DNA of 6,838 nucleotides. Source: an uncultured beta proteobacterium. Lineage in GTDB: Bacteria > Pseudomonadota > Gammaproteobacteria > Burkholderiales > Burkholderiaceae_C. Each line of letters opens with the position of its first letter. The stretch's first letter is position 1. The stretch spans positions 1 through 6,838 of the forward strand of contig CAIXMC010000294.1 of the NCBI GenBank assembly GCA_903920405.1, given 5' to 3'. A program made the position numbers and the translations under genes. Positions 1-6,718 of the stretch are shown here, in pieces. Under the pieces are notes generated by a model. It saw only the letters and a list, made by a program, of their open reading frames with translations. It was not told where the DNA came from and ran no database searches.

Positions 1-3
1 AAT

Positions 4-77
4 GCGTTCTGAAGGAACGCCGCATAGGCCGGTCGCGGATGGGTTGTGCGGCGATATGCGGCGTTCCTTCAGAACGC
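4..77. repeat. Long inverted repeat with 23-bp perfect arms, each arm a mini-hairpin
   Basis: Bases 4-26 are the exact reverse complement of 55-77, separated by 28 bp (27-54). Each arm also begins or ends with its own palindrome, GCGTTC-TGAAG-GAACGC at 4-20 and its complement at 61-77, so the locus could form one long cruciform or two small hairpins. This is the layout of a paired REP (REPIN-like) element. No T-rich tract follows directly (the nearest, 94-98, is 16 bp away), so a simple intrinsic terminator for an upstream gene is not well supported. No coding sequence is convincing here: the open frame spanning 2-238 simply reads through the repeats. Confidence 0.8.
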
Positions 78-101
78 GGAAATGGCCGGGGTGTTTTTCC
101 C

Positions 102-114
102 AGGGCGTTGCCCT
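102..114. repeat. Small perfect hairpin
   Basis: AGGGC and GCCCT pair around the three-base loop GTT. It lies between the two larger inverted repeats of the cca upstream region and has the same GTT loop as the hairpin at 129-143. The function is unknown, and a palindrome this short could arise by chance. Confidence 0.4.
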
Positions 115-128
115 TCGCTGGTATGCGG

Positions 129-167
129 TGCCCCGTTGGGGCAAGAATTCCATGCCCCAACGGGGTA
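129..167. repeat. 13-bp perfect inverted repeat upstream of cca
   Basis: Bases 131-143 are the exact reverse complement of 153-165, with a 9-base spacer (144-152). Each half is itself a near-perfect hairpin: TGCCCC-GTT-GGGGCA at 129-143, and its complement with one mismatch at 153-167. It sits about 70 bp upstream of cca. No T-tract follows, so it is not an obvious terminator. It could be a REP-like element or a structure in the leader of the cca transcript. Confidence 0.75.
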
Positions 168-237
168 AGGATGTGGTCAGTGCTGGAATCTATAACTCTG
201 ACGACCAAATGCAAAACTTATTGTTGAACCTATCCTA

Positions 238-1500
238 ATGATGCAAACTTATCTGGTTGGTGGTGCTGTGCGCGATGCGTTATTGGGTTTGCCCGTCAAA
301 GACCGTGACTGGGTGGTGGTGGGGGCTACTTATGAGCAGATGACCGCTCGGGGTTTTCTACCCGTAGGGCGAGACTTTCCTGTGTTTTTGCACCCGGCCA
401 CCCGCGAAGAATATGCACTGGCACGCACAGAGCGTAAAACTGCGCCTGGCTACCACGGCTTTGTGATGCATGCAGCGCCCGATGTCACGCTTGAACAGGA
501 TTTGGCACGGCGCGATTTAACTATCAATTCAATAGCTATCAGTGCTTGCTGCATAAGCCCTGAGGGCACATTTGATGCTCAAAATCCAGGTGTCTTGATA
601 GACCCCTTTTTGGGGCTGCAAGACCTGCAGCGCAAAGTCTTTCGCCACGTCAGCCCTGCCTTTCGCGAAGACCCTGTTCGTATTTTGCGAATAGCCCGTC
701 TTGCAGCACGCTTTGCAGACTTCACGGTCGCCCCAGAAACTAATGCATTGATGCAAGAGATGGTCAAGAGCGGCGAAGTCGATCATCTGGTAGCAGAGCG
801 GGTTTGGCAGGAACTTGCCAAAGGGCTGATGGCTGCTACGCCATCGCGCATGTTCGAGGTTTTGCGCGACTGCGGGGCGCTTGAACGCCTGTTGCCAGAG
901 GTTAATCGTCTGTGGGGCATCCCCCAACGCGCCGACTACCACCCTGAAATCGACACCGGCATTCATCTGATGATGGTACTGAACATGAGTGCTGAACTCA
1001 ACTGCCCCCTGCCGGTGCGGGTAGCGTGTTTGTTTCATGACTTGGGCAAAGGCACGACTTCCGAAGACATTTTGCCGCGCCATATCGGTCATGAAGAACG
1101 CAGCGCTACATTGCAAAAAGGCATCTGCCATCGCCTGCGCATACCCACACCCTGCCGTGAACTCTCGGATGTGGTGGCACGAGAGCACAGCAACATTCAC
1201 AGAGGCTGCGAACTCAGCGCGGGTGCATTGGTGCGATTGCTGGAGCGCTGTGATGCCTTTCGCAAACCACAACGTTTTTCAGACGTGCTGTTGGCCTGCG
1301 AATGCGATGCACGCGGACGGTTAGGACACACATCAGCGCCCTACCCTCAGCGTTCGCATTTGCTTAAAGCCTTGGCCGCAGCGCAAGGAATTGCTACCAA
1401 AGAGATAGCTACTAACGCACTATCCACGGGGGTTGGAGGCCAAAAAGTCTCTGAACTAATTCACCAGAAACGGGTGCTGGCGGTACAGGCTGCCCTGTGA
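238..1500 (+). CDS. cca: Multifunctional CCA tRNA nucleotidyltransferase (CCA-adding enzyme)
   Basis: This 420-residue cytoplasmic enzyme builds or repairs the 3'-terminal CCA of tRNAs from CTP and ATP without a template. The N-terminal nucleotidyltransferase domain shows the LVGGAVRD loop (residues 6-13), the metal-binding DRD (22-24), an RRDLTIN motif (91-97) and ERVWQEL (187-193). An HD phosphohydrolase domain follows, with the HD pair at 267-268 in LFHDLGKG, as in E. coli Cca, whose HD domain has phosphatase and 2',3'-cyclic phosphodiesterase activity. Similarity is near full length to E. coli Cca (about 412 residues). The main difference is about 13 extra residues between RRDLTIN and IDPF (about 101-120), where the DNA matches a short palindromic repeat family. 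Another copy lies in the C-terminal coding region. ATG at 238 is used; ATG at 241 fits homologue N-termini equally well. No Shine-Dalgarno sequence is evident before either. The gene appears intact. Confidence 0.96.
   Translation: MMQTYLVGGAVRDALLGLPVKDRDWVVVGATYEQMTARGFLPVGRDFPVFLHPATREEYALARTERKTAPGYHGFVMHAAPDVTLEQDLARRDLTINSIAISACCISPEGTFDAQNPGVLIDPFLGLQDLQRKVFRHVSPAFREDPVRILRIARLAARFADFTVAPETNALMQEMVKSGEVDHLVAERVWQELAKGLMAATPSRMFEVLRDCGALERLLPEVNRLWGIPQRADYHPEIDTGIHLMMVLNMSAELNCPLPVRVACLFHDLGKGTTSEDILPRHIGHEERSATLQKGICHRLRIPTPCRELSDVVAREHSNIHRGCELSAGALVRLLERCDAFRKPQRFSDVLLACECDARGRLGHTSAPYPQRSHLLKALAAAQGIATKEIATNALSTGVGGQKVSELIHQKRVLAVQAAL
521..577 (+). repeat. ATAGC-core palindromic repeat, copy A, inside cca
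   Basis: This copy lies in the cca reading frame and encodes the extra loop after the RRDLTIN motif. It has the core ATAGCTA (532-538), then a small stem GCTT/AAGC (544-547 with 555-558), then a GAGGGC block (563-567 region). With copy B (1394-1446) it shares CTAYCAA at the start, with the same 11-bp distance to ATAGCTA. It is the most divergent of the three copies downstream of the core. The boundaries are approximate. Confidence 0.6.
1394..1446 (+). repeat. ATAGC-core palindromic repeat, copy B, inside cca
   Basis: This copy lies in the C-terminal coding part of cca, residues about 387-403. Counting from its ATAGC core (1405-1409), 26 of 37 bases match copy C (4892 back to 4856 on the minus strand) without a gap. 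It has the order ATAGC, CGCA, a GGGTT block and then GAGGCC. The protein here aligns with other Cca C-termini with only about three extra residues, so the repeat may replace rather than extend coding sequence. The boundaries are approximate. Confidence 0.55.
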
Positions 1501-1531
1501 ACGCTTGGCCTCCTTCGCCCGCAGTCTCCAA

Positions 1532-1567
1532 GAGTGGGAAGTGAAAAGTGGAAAGCAAATCCCACTC
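1532..1567. repeat. 8-bp inverted repeat between cca and the chemoreceptor gene
   Basis: GAGTGGGA (1532-1539) is the exact reverse complement of TCCCACTC (1560-1567), with a purine-rich 20-base loop. It starts 32 bp after the cca stop. There is no T-run after it, so terminator activity is doubtful. It could be an operator or a processing structure for the downstream chemoreceptor gene. Confidence 0.45.
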
Positions 1568-1589
1568 CCCACTTTCCAGGATATAAAAG

Positions 1590-1619
1590 CTGAACGTATT
1601 TCTGACCACATCCTAAAAT
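1590..1619 (+). promoter_or_regulatory. Weak candidate sigma-70 promoter for the chemoreceptor gene
   Basis: TAAAAT at 1614-1619 matches the -10 consensus at five of six positions. CTGAAC at 1590-1595, 18 bp upstream, is a poor -35 (three of six). It is placed about 40 bp before the chosen start. I looked for a flagellar sigma-28 promoter (TAAA with a GCCGATAA-like box about 15 bp on), which often drives chemotaxis genes, and found none. Confidence 0.22.
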
Positions 1620-1657
1620 CGATCCTTTTCAACCACCGTGTCAAAATGCCAGCCGTG

Positions 1658-3256
1658 ATGAATCATTTAAAAATCGCTACTCGATTGATCATTTTGATCA
1701 GTGTTTTGTCCTTGCTGCTGATTGCCATTGGCACGATGGGTCTTTTGGGCATCAGCCAGTCCAACGATAAAATCAAGACCCTGCACGACAAATCCATGTT
1801 ACCGGCCTTGATGGCAGATGAGTGGATCAATAAACTGGTACAAAACCGCTTGCAAATTCTGCTGGCCTTCCAGCACGCGCCTGATAGTCCGTTGGCCTCC
1901 ATTCACAACCATCCCACAAGCGCCCACACGGACATTATTGCAGCCAATCGAGTCGAGATCAACCAAATGTTTGCGAATCTGCAAGCGCTTGCTGAAAGTT
2001 CAAAAGAGCGAGCACTCCTGGAGACATGCCACAATACTCGTACGCTCTGGCGCATCAAGTTTGATGAAGCAACCCAGGCCATTGGTGCTGGCAATTTCAG
2101 CTCTGTCACGATGGCGCAGTTTTTAAAGGCAGGTCGAGAAGAAGGCGAAGCCGCAGTGAATGCCATGCGTGCGTACCGTGACTACCAGCTCGAACAAGCC
2201 AATGTCGCGTACACAGAGGCACAAGGCCGTTACCACATGATGATGATCTGGTTTGCAGTGACTATTCTGATGGGGCTACTGATCGCCGGTCTGATGGGGT
2301 TGATCACGATTCGTACTTTGAGCCGTCAGTTGGGTGGCGAACCAGAAGATGCCGTTGCTGTTGCCAACAGAGTGGGCGAAGGCGATTTGTGCCTACAGAT
2401 TCATTTGAAACCAGGTGACAGCACCAGCCTGATGGCCAAAATGAAAGCCATGCAGACGAGCTTGAGTCAGGTGGTGTTGAATGTTCGACAAAGCTCTGAA
2501 AACGTGGCCACCGCCAGCGCACAAATTGCATCGGGTAACCAAGACCTCAGTGCTCGCACCGAAACACAGGCCAGCGCACTGGAAGAAACTGCAGCCACCA
2601 TGGAAGAACTCAGCACCACGGTCCAACAAAATGCCGACCACGCACGCCACGCCAACCAACTTGCGCATAGTGCCTGTACCACTGCCATTTTGGGTGGCGA
2701 GGTTGTGGCACGATTGGTCGAGACCATGGAGAACATCAACGTTTCATCCAACAAAATTTTTGACATCATCAGCGTGATGGATGGCATTGCCTTTCAAACC
2801 AACATTTTGGCATTGAATGCAGCAGTTGAAGCCGCCCGCGCCGGCGAGCAGGGCCGCGGTTTTGCCGTGGTCGCCAGCGAAGTTCGGTCACTGGCTGGAC
2901 GTGCGGCCAATGCGGCCAGGGAAATCAAAAATTTGATTGGCGCAAGCGTAGAACGTGTGGAACAAGGCTCACTCTTGGTCAATGATGCACTCACCACCAT
3001 GACCGAAGTGGTCAACAGCATTCGTAGCGTGACCGAGATCATGGAAAAAATCAGTGATGCCAGCCAGGAACAAAATCTGGGTGTATCTCAAGTGGGTGAA
3101 GCTGTAGCGCAAATAGACCAGACAACGCAGCAAAATGCGGCGCTTGTGGAAGAAATGGCGGCGGCCGCCAGCAGCCTCAAATCTCAGGCGAAAGAGCTGT
3201 TGGATGCCATGGTCGTGTTCAAGCTGCCCAATGACAAAACCCTCTTGACTGCGTAG
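1658..3256 (+). CDS. Methyl-accepting chemotaxis protein (transmembrane chemoreceptor)
   Basis: This 532-residue inner-membrane receptor signals through CheW and CheA to the flagellar motor. In order: a basic N-terminus (MNHLKIATR); membrane helix 1 (about 9-30); a periplasmic ligand-binding domain of about 160 residues, mostly helical and resembling the Tar-type four-helix bundle; membrane helix 2 (about 194-217); a HAMP linker (about 217-270); and the cytoplasmic coiled-coil signalling domain. The hairpin tip is almost invariant: [20 protein letters not shown] at 376-395, then [15 protein letters not shown]. The adaptation region has [14 protein letters not shown] (306-317 region), a typical methylation segment. 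There is no C-terminal NWETF-type CheR/CheB tether. The ligand is unknown. The periplasmic part has a histidine cluster (H73, H83, H85, H90). The frame is open from 1505, but only a TTG there could start it. ATG at 1646 is possible; 1658 best fits receptor N-termini. No clear ribosome binding site is present. Confidence 0.93.
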   Translation: MNHLKIATRLIILISVLSLLLIAIGTMGLLGISQSNDKIKTLHDKSMLPALMADEWINKLVQNRLQILLAFQHAPDSPLASIHNHPTSAHTDIIAANRVEINQMFANLQALAESSKERALLETCHNTRTLWRIKFDEATQAIGAGNFSSVTMAQFLKAGREEGEAAVNAMRAYRDYQLEQANVAYTEAQGRYHMMMIWFAVTILMGLLIAGLMGLITIRTLSRQLGGEPEDAVAVANRVGEGDLCLQIHLKPGDSTSLMAKMKAMQTSLSQVVLNVRQSSENVATASAQIASGNQDLSARTETQASALEETAATMEELSTTVQQNADHARHANQLAHSACTTAILGGEVVARLVETMENINVSSNKIFDIISVMDGIAFQTNILALNAAVEAARAGEQGRGFAVVASEVRSLAGRAANAAREIKNLIGASVERVEQGSLLVNDALTTMTEVVNSIRSVTEIMEKISDASQEQNLGVSQVGEAVAQIDQTTQQNAALVEEMAAAASSLKSQAKELLDAMVVFKLPNDKTLLTA

Positions 3257-3273
3257 CCTGAGCTACAACCTCC

Positions 3274-4851
3274 ATGCTGAACACCCCCTTGATCCGCCAA
3301 GCCTGGCTGCGCGCCCGCAAAGAGGCCAGTACGCTGGATGCCATTTTGTCGCAACAAACTGGCTTGTCTCCCAACGATATTTTGACAACGTTGGGTCAAA
3401 CTTTTCATTACTCTGTTTGCCAGTTAGCGGGGGGCTGTGACCCCACACCTGCATTGGATGTGCTGGGGCTGCCGGACTGCAGGCGATTGTTTGCTTTGGT
3501 GATGACAAGACGAGGCCAGCATGTTTTGCTTTTTGTAAACCCAACCGATGACCATTTGCAGCGTCTGGCAGATGCCAAAGGTATTGACATCCGTGCCCGA
3601 GAACTGGTGCTTGAATCTGATTTGATGTTGGTTTTGGAACGACTTGAAGCCGCTGCATCCGCGCTGCCCGGTGCCTTGGGGCAGGTTTTTTCTGAAGCCT
3701 CCCGCCAGTCTGGTGTGGAAGAAATTTCGCTCTCACGCATTGACGAGACCGCCAGCCCTGTCATTCGCCTGATTAACTCTACTTTGTTTGATGCGATGGG
3801 CGCGGGTGCATCCGATATTCACCTGGAAGCTGCTGCCAGCGGGTTGGTGGTCAAGTACCGCATTGACGGTGTGATTGTGGAAGCTGGCCGGGTCGCGGGT
3901 GCTGAACTCAATGAGCAGGCCATTTCGCGCGTCAAGGTGATGGCAGAACTTGACATTACGGAGCGGCGCACCCCGCAGGATGGGCGTTTTCGCGTGCGTA
4001 TTCGCGATCGTGACATTGATTTTCGTGTGTCCATCATGCCCAGCGTTTACGGTGAAGATGCCGTCATCCGCATTTTGGACAAGGAACATTTGAGCGACCA
4101 GATGGCAGGCCTGACGCTGGACCACCTGGGCTTTGATGCCGTCCCCATGCGCATCATTCGCAGTCTGGCAGCCAAACCGCATGGCATGTTGCTCATTACC
4201 GGACCCACAGGCAGTGGAAAAACCACCACTTTGTATGCGGCCATTTCCGAAATCAACGACGGTGCCAGCAAAATCATCACCATTGAAGACCCCGTGGAAT
4301 ATCAGGTCAACGGCGTATTGCAAATTCCGGTCAATGAACGCAAGGGGCTGACTTTTGCTCGGGGCCTGCGTTCCATTTTGCGTCATGACCCCGACAAAAT
4401 CATGGTGGGTGAAATTCGAGACCCAGACACAGCGCAAATTGCCGTGCAAGCGGCACTGACCGGACATCTGGTATTTTCAACGGTTCATGCCAATAATGTG
4501 TTTGACGTACTGGGGCGTTTTGAACACATGCAGGTGGACTCCTACACCTTTGTATCCGCCTTGAATGGCATTGTGGCACAGCGCCTGGTGCGTGTGTTTT
4601 GTACCCATTGTTCAGGCACAGGCTGTACACAATGCAGGGGTTCAGGCTTCAAAGGCCGGCGCGCCATCGGTGAATGCCTAGTCTTGGATGATGAACTTCG
4701 AGAGCTGATCGCCACCCGTGCGCCTGTGCGCAACATCAAGGAAGCAGCCCGTTTGCGCGGCACGCGGCTGCTGCGAGAGTCAGCCCAGGATATGGTGAAC
4801 TTGGGACTGACCAGCCAAATGGAAATTGACCGGATTACTTTTGCAGGGTAA
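3274..4851 (+). CDS. GspE/PulE/PilB-family type II secretion or type IV pilus assembly ATPase
   Basis: This 525-residue cytoplasmic hexameric motor protein would drive pilin or pseudopilin assembly at the inner membrane. Residues 1-155 look like a degenerate MshEN/T2SSE N-terminal domain. From about 160 the ATPase core is clear: KYRIDG (194-199), TPQDGRFR (233-240), Walker A GPTGSGKTTT (310-319), the Asp box ITIEDPVEY (335-343), the Walker B region RHDPDKIMVGEIRD (370-383), and the His box LTGHLVFSTVHANN (395-408). A tetracysteine zinc site (C443, C446, C451, C454) is much more compact than usual. The catalytic motifs appear intact. It starts 17 bp after the chemoreceptor stop, so co-transcription is likely. 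No GspF/PilC, pilin or secretin gene is in view, so it may be an orphan motor or act with components encoded elsewhere. The sequence cannot settle between secretion and pilus roles, hence no gene symbol. There is no Shine-Dalgarno before the ATG. Confidence 0.9.
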   Translation: MLNTPLIRQAWLRARKEASTLDAILSQQTGLSPNDILTTLGQTFHYSVCQLAGGCDPTPALDVLGLPDCRRLFALVMTRRGQHVLLFVNPTDDHLQRLADAKGIDIRARELVLESDLMLVLERLEAAASALPGALGQVFSEASRQSGVEEISLSRIDETASPVIRLINSTLFDAMGAGASDIHLEAAASGLVVKYRIDGVIVEAGRVAGAELNEQAISRVKVMAELDITERRTPQDGRFRVRIRDRDIDFRVSIMPSVYGEDAVIRILDKEHLSDQMAGLTLDHLGFDAVPMRIIRSLAAKPHGMLLITGPTGSGKTTTLYAAISEINDGASKIITIEDPVEYQVNGVLQIPVNERKGLTFARGLRSILRHDPDKIMVGEIRDPDTAQIAVQAALTGHLVFSTVHANNVFDVLGRFEHMQVDSYTFVSALNGIVAQRLVRVFCTHCSGTGCTQCRGSGFKGRRAIGECLVLDDELRELIATRAPVRNIKEAARLRGTRLLRESAQDMVNLGLTSQMEIDRITFAG

Positions 4852-4902
4852 AAACAGGCTGCAACCCGCATGAACACTGCGTAAGCTGCTATTATTTTTG
4901 AT
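4849..4902 (-). repeat. ATAGC-core palindromic repeat, copy C, in the convergent gap
   Basis: Read on the minus strand, the element runs from an A-rich start through ATAGC (4892-4888), a CGCA/TGCG hairpin (4878-4881 with 4867-4870, 7-base loop), a GGGTT block and a T-run. It fills almost the whole 54-bp space between the ATPase stop codon, which it overlaps, and the nadB stop. Matching copy B at 26 of 37 core bases supports common descent. On the plus strand its end supplies a T-rich tract (4892-4899) after the weak hairpin, so it could help end ATPase transcription. I rate that role as low certainty. Confidence 0.6.
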
Positions 4903-4905
4903 TGT

Positions 4906-6549
4906 TCACAAACTGTCACTGACCGCCATAATCTTTGTGAGGCCGTCTGACTTGGGATTCAAAATGGTAGGCTGTGCATTTGGCAGCAGGTTGGGATAAT
5001 CTCGGCTGAAATGCAGACCACGGCTTTCATGGCGGGATTGGGCAGAACGAACTATCAAATCAGCTAGTTGAACTAAATTTCTCAGTTCTAGCAAATCACG
5101 GGTGACATGAAAGTGAGCGTAAAACTCCTGAATTTCACCGCGCAGCAGGGCAATGCGATGCCCTGCACGATCAAGCCGTTTGTTGGTGCGAACAATGCCC
5201 ACATAGTCCCACATAAAGCGGCGCAGTTCATCCCAATTGTGCGAAATGACCACGGTCTCATCCGCATCACTCACACGGCTGTCGTCCCAGATAGGCAGAG
5301 CGGGGGGCGTGAGACCCGGGTTTTGGGTGATATCGTCTGCGGCAGCTTGTGCGAACACCATACATTCCACCAGTGAATTGCTCGCCAGTCGGTTAGCCCC
5401 ATGCAGCCCGCTACAGGCGGTTTCGCCAATGGCATAAAGCCCTGGCACATCGGTGCGGCCATGCAGGTCAGCCAGTACTCCGCCACAAATGTAGTGTGCT
5501 GCAGGCACAACCGGAATGGGCTGCTTTGAAATATCAATGCCCAGCTCCAGACAGCGTGCGTAAATGTTAGGGAAATGTTCTAATAAAAAATGCAATGGCT
5601 GGTGCGAAATGTCCAGATACACGCAATCGAAGCCCCCCTTTTTCATTTCAAAATCAATAGCGCGTGCCACGATGTCTCGCGGGGCGAGTTCCGCACGCAA
5701 GTCATGCTGAGGCATAAAGCGTGTGCCGTCAGGCAGCAATAATCGCCCCCCCTCACCACGAACGGCTTCGCTGATTAAAAATGACTTGGCGTGAGGGTGG
5801 TAAAGGCAAGTGGGGTGAAACTGGATGAATTCCATGTTTTTCACCCTGCAACCCGCTCTCCAGGCAGCAGCAATGCCATCGCCGGTGGCGGTGTCGGGAT
5901 TGGTGGTGTAAAGATAAACCTTACCCGCACCGCCAGTAGCCAAAATGGTGTGCGCTGCCCCAAAGGTGACGACTTGTTCTGTGGCGTTGTTCAGCGCATA
6001 CAAACCCAAGCAACGATGCCCGGGTAGCCCCAGCTTATCCGTGGTCAGCACATCTACCAAGGTGTGCTGTTCAAACACAGTGATGTTGGTGGTTTTGAGT
6101 ACAGCCTCAATCAAGGTGTTTTGAACGGCTGCTCCGGTGGCATCGGTCACATGCACAATGCGCCGCGCACTGTGGCCTCCTTCGCGCGTCAGGTGCAAAT
6201 GGCCATCTTCCTGCGAAAACGGAACACCCATACGCTGGAGCCAGGCAATAGCTTGGGGCGCGTGTTCCACCACAAATCGGGTGACATCAAGATCACACAA
6301 ACCTGCGCCTGCAATCTGGGTGTCGTGTACATGGGCATCAAAGCTGTCGTCCTTGTTCCAGACCGCAGCAATTCCCCCTTGCGCCCAACCACTGGAGCCT
6401 TCAGAGAGAGAACGTTTGGTGATGATGGCCACTTTTTGAGTGGAAGCCAAGAGCAAGGCAGCGCTTAAACCTGCCAGGCCACTGCCCACAATCACGACGT
6501 CAAATGTGAGTGCGGAGCAGGAAATGGCATCAGGGTGGCGTGAATTCAT
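4906..6549 (-). CDS. nadB: L-aspartate oxidase
   Basis: This 547-residue flavoprotein oxidises L-aspartate to iminoaspartate using oxygen or fumarate. NadA then condenses iminoaspartate with dihydroxyacetone phosphate to give quinolinate for NAD. It belongs to the succinate dehydrogenase/fumarate reductase flavoprotein family. Visible features are the N-terminal FAD-binding GSGLAG (22-27), the SSGWAQGGIAA segment (52-62), E123 in TREGGHSARR, H245 in IQFHPTCL, R291 in APRDIVARAID, H352 in VVPAAHYICGGV, and R387 in HGANRLASNSLVE. These correspond to substrate and FAD contacts known from E. coli NadB. A helical C-terminal domain follows, ending in the conserved ESRGLHFSRDYP region (508-519). The length matches E. 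coli NadB (about 540), and the gene looks intact. It converges on the ATPase gene. The start is the ATG complementary to 6547-6549; the only ribosome-binding hint is a GAG about 10 bases upstream. No nadA or nadC is in view. Confidence 0.97.
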   Translation of the reverse strand: MNSRHPDAISCSALTFDVVIVGSGLAGLSAALLLASTQKVAIITKRSLSEGSSGWAQGGIAAVWNKDDSFDAHVHDTQIAGAGLCDLDVTRFVVEHAPQAIAWLQRMGVPFSQEDGHLHLTREGGHSARRIVHVTDATGAAVQNTLIEAVLKTTNITVFEQHTLVDVLTTDKLGLPGHRCLGLYALNNATEQVVTFGAAHTILATGGAGKVYLYTTNPDTATGDGIAAAWRAGCRVKNMEFIQFHPTCLYHPHAKSFLISEAVRGEGGRLLLPDGTRFMPQHDLRAELAPRDIVARAIDFEMKKGGFDCVYLDISHQPLHFLLEHFPNIYARCLELGIDISKQPIPVVPAAHYICGGVLADLHGRTDVPGLYAIGETACSGLHGANRLASNSLVECMVFAQAAADDITQNPGLTPPALPIWDDSRVSDADETVVISHNWDELRRFMWDYVGIVRTNKRLDRAGHRIALLRGEIQEFYAHFHVTRDLLELRNLVQLADLIVRSAQSRHESRGLHFSRDYPNLLPNAQPTILNPKSDGLTKIMAVSDSL

Positions 6550-6718
6550 GGGAGTTACTCAAAAGTGAATGGGGGTTGTGTTTTGGGTTGTGGGAAGCCA
6601 TCTGGAACATGAAAAACCTTGATGGGCGTTGTAGAAAAAATCTTACCCACGTCAGACAGTTTGATCTGGTAGTATTATTTTCCAATTTAGGTAGGAGTCT
6701 GAAGTCATACAGGTCAGT
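6550..6718 (-). promoter_or_regulatory. nadB upstream region, no convincing promoter
   Basis: This stretch should hold the nadB promoter and leader, read on the minus strand. A 24-base tract at 6571-6594, beginning 22 bases before the start codon, contains only C and A on the nadB sense strand (only G and T on the plus strand), implying an unstructured leader. Further up are AT-rich segments (for example TAATAC on the minus strand near 6675), but no good -35/-10 pair with proper spacing. I recognised no riboswitch fold or repressor palindrome. Open frames across this stretch have no recognisable protein content. Confidence 0.4.

Noticed and set aside
191..196. TATAAC as a possible -10 box for cca
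   Set aside because: No acceptable -35 hexamer lies 16-18 bp upstream.
2..238. Open frame of 78 codons upstream of cca whose stop overlaps the cca ATG
   Set aside because: It reads straight through two inverted repeats and has no recognisable protein features; the overlap is probably chance.
529..1272. Long antisense open frame (247 codons) opposite cca
   Set aside because: It lies wholly inside a clear cca gene on the other strand, and its translation shows no recognisable motif.
1505..1657. N-terminal extension of the chemoreceptor by 51 residues from a TTG
   Set aside because: Receptor N-termini are normally a short basic segment just before the first membrane helix, as in MNHLKIATR; the extension crosses an inverted repeat and would need a TTG start.
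1686..1700. Two TGATCA palindromes separated by three T
   Set aside because: They fall within codons for the first membrane helix (LIILISV), and such hexamers are common.
3733..4467. Long antisense open frame (244 codons) opposite the ATPase gene
   Set aside because: It is a shadow of the strongly conserved ATPase core; no domain can be recognised in its translation.
5045..5095. Partial match to the start of the ATAGC repeat, and an imperfect GCTAG/CTAGC stem inside nadB
   Set aside because: The sequence encodes the conserved ELRNLVQLADLIV region of NadB, and the rest of the repeat pattern is missing.
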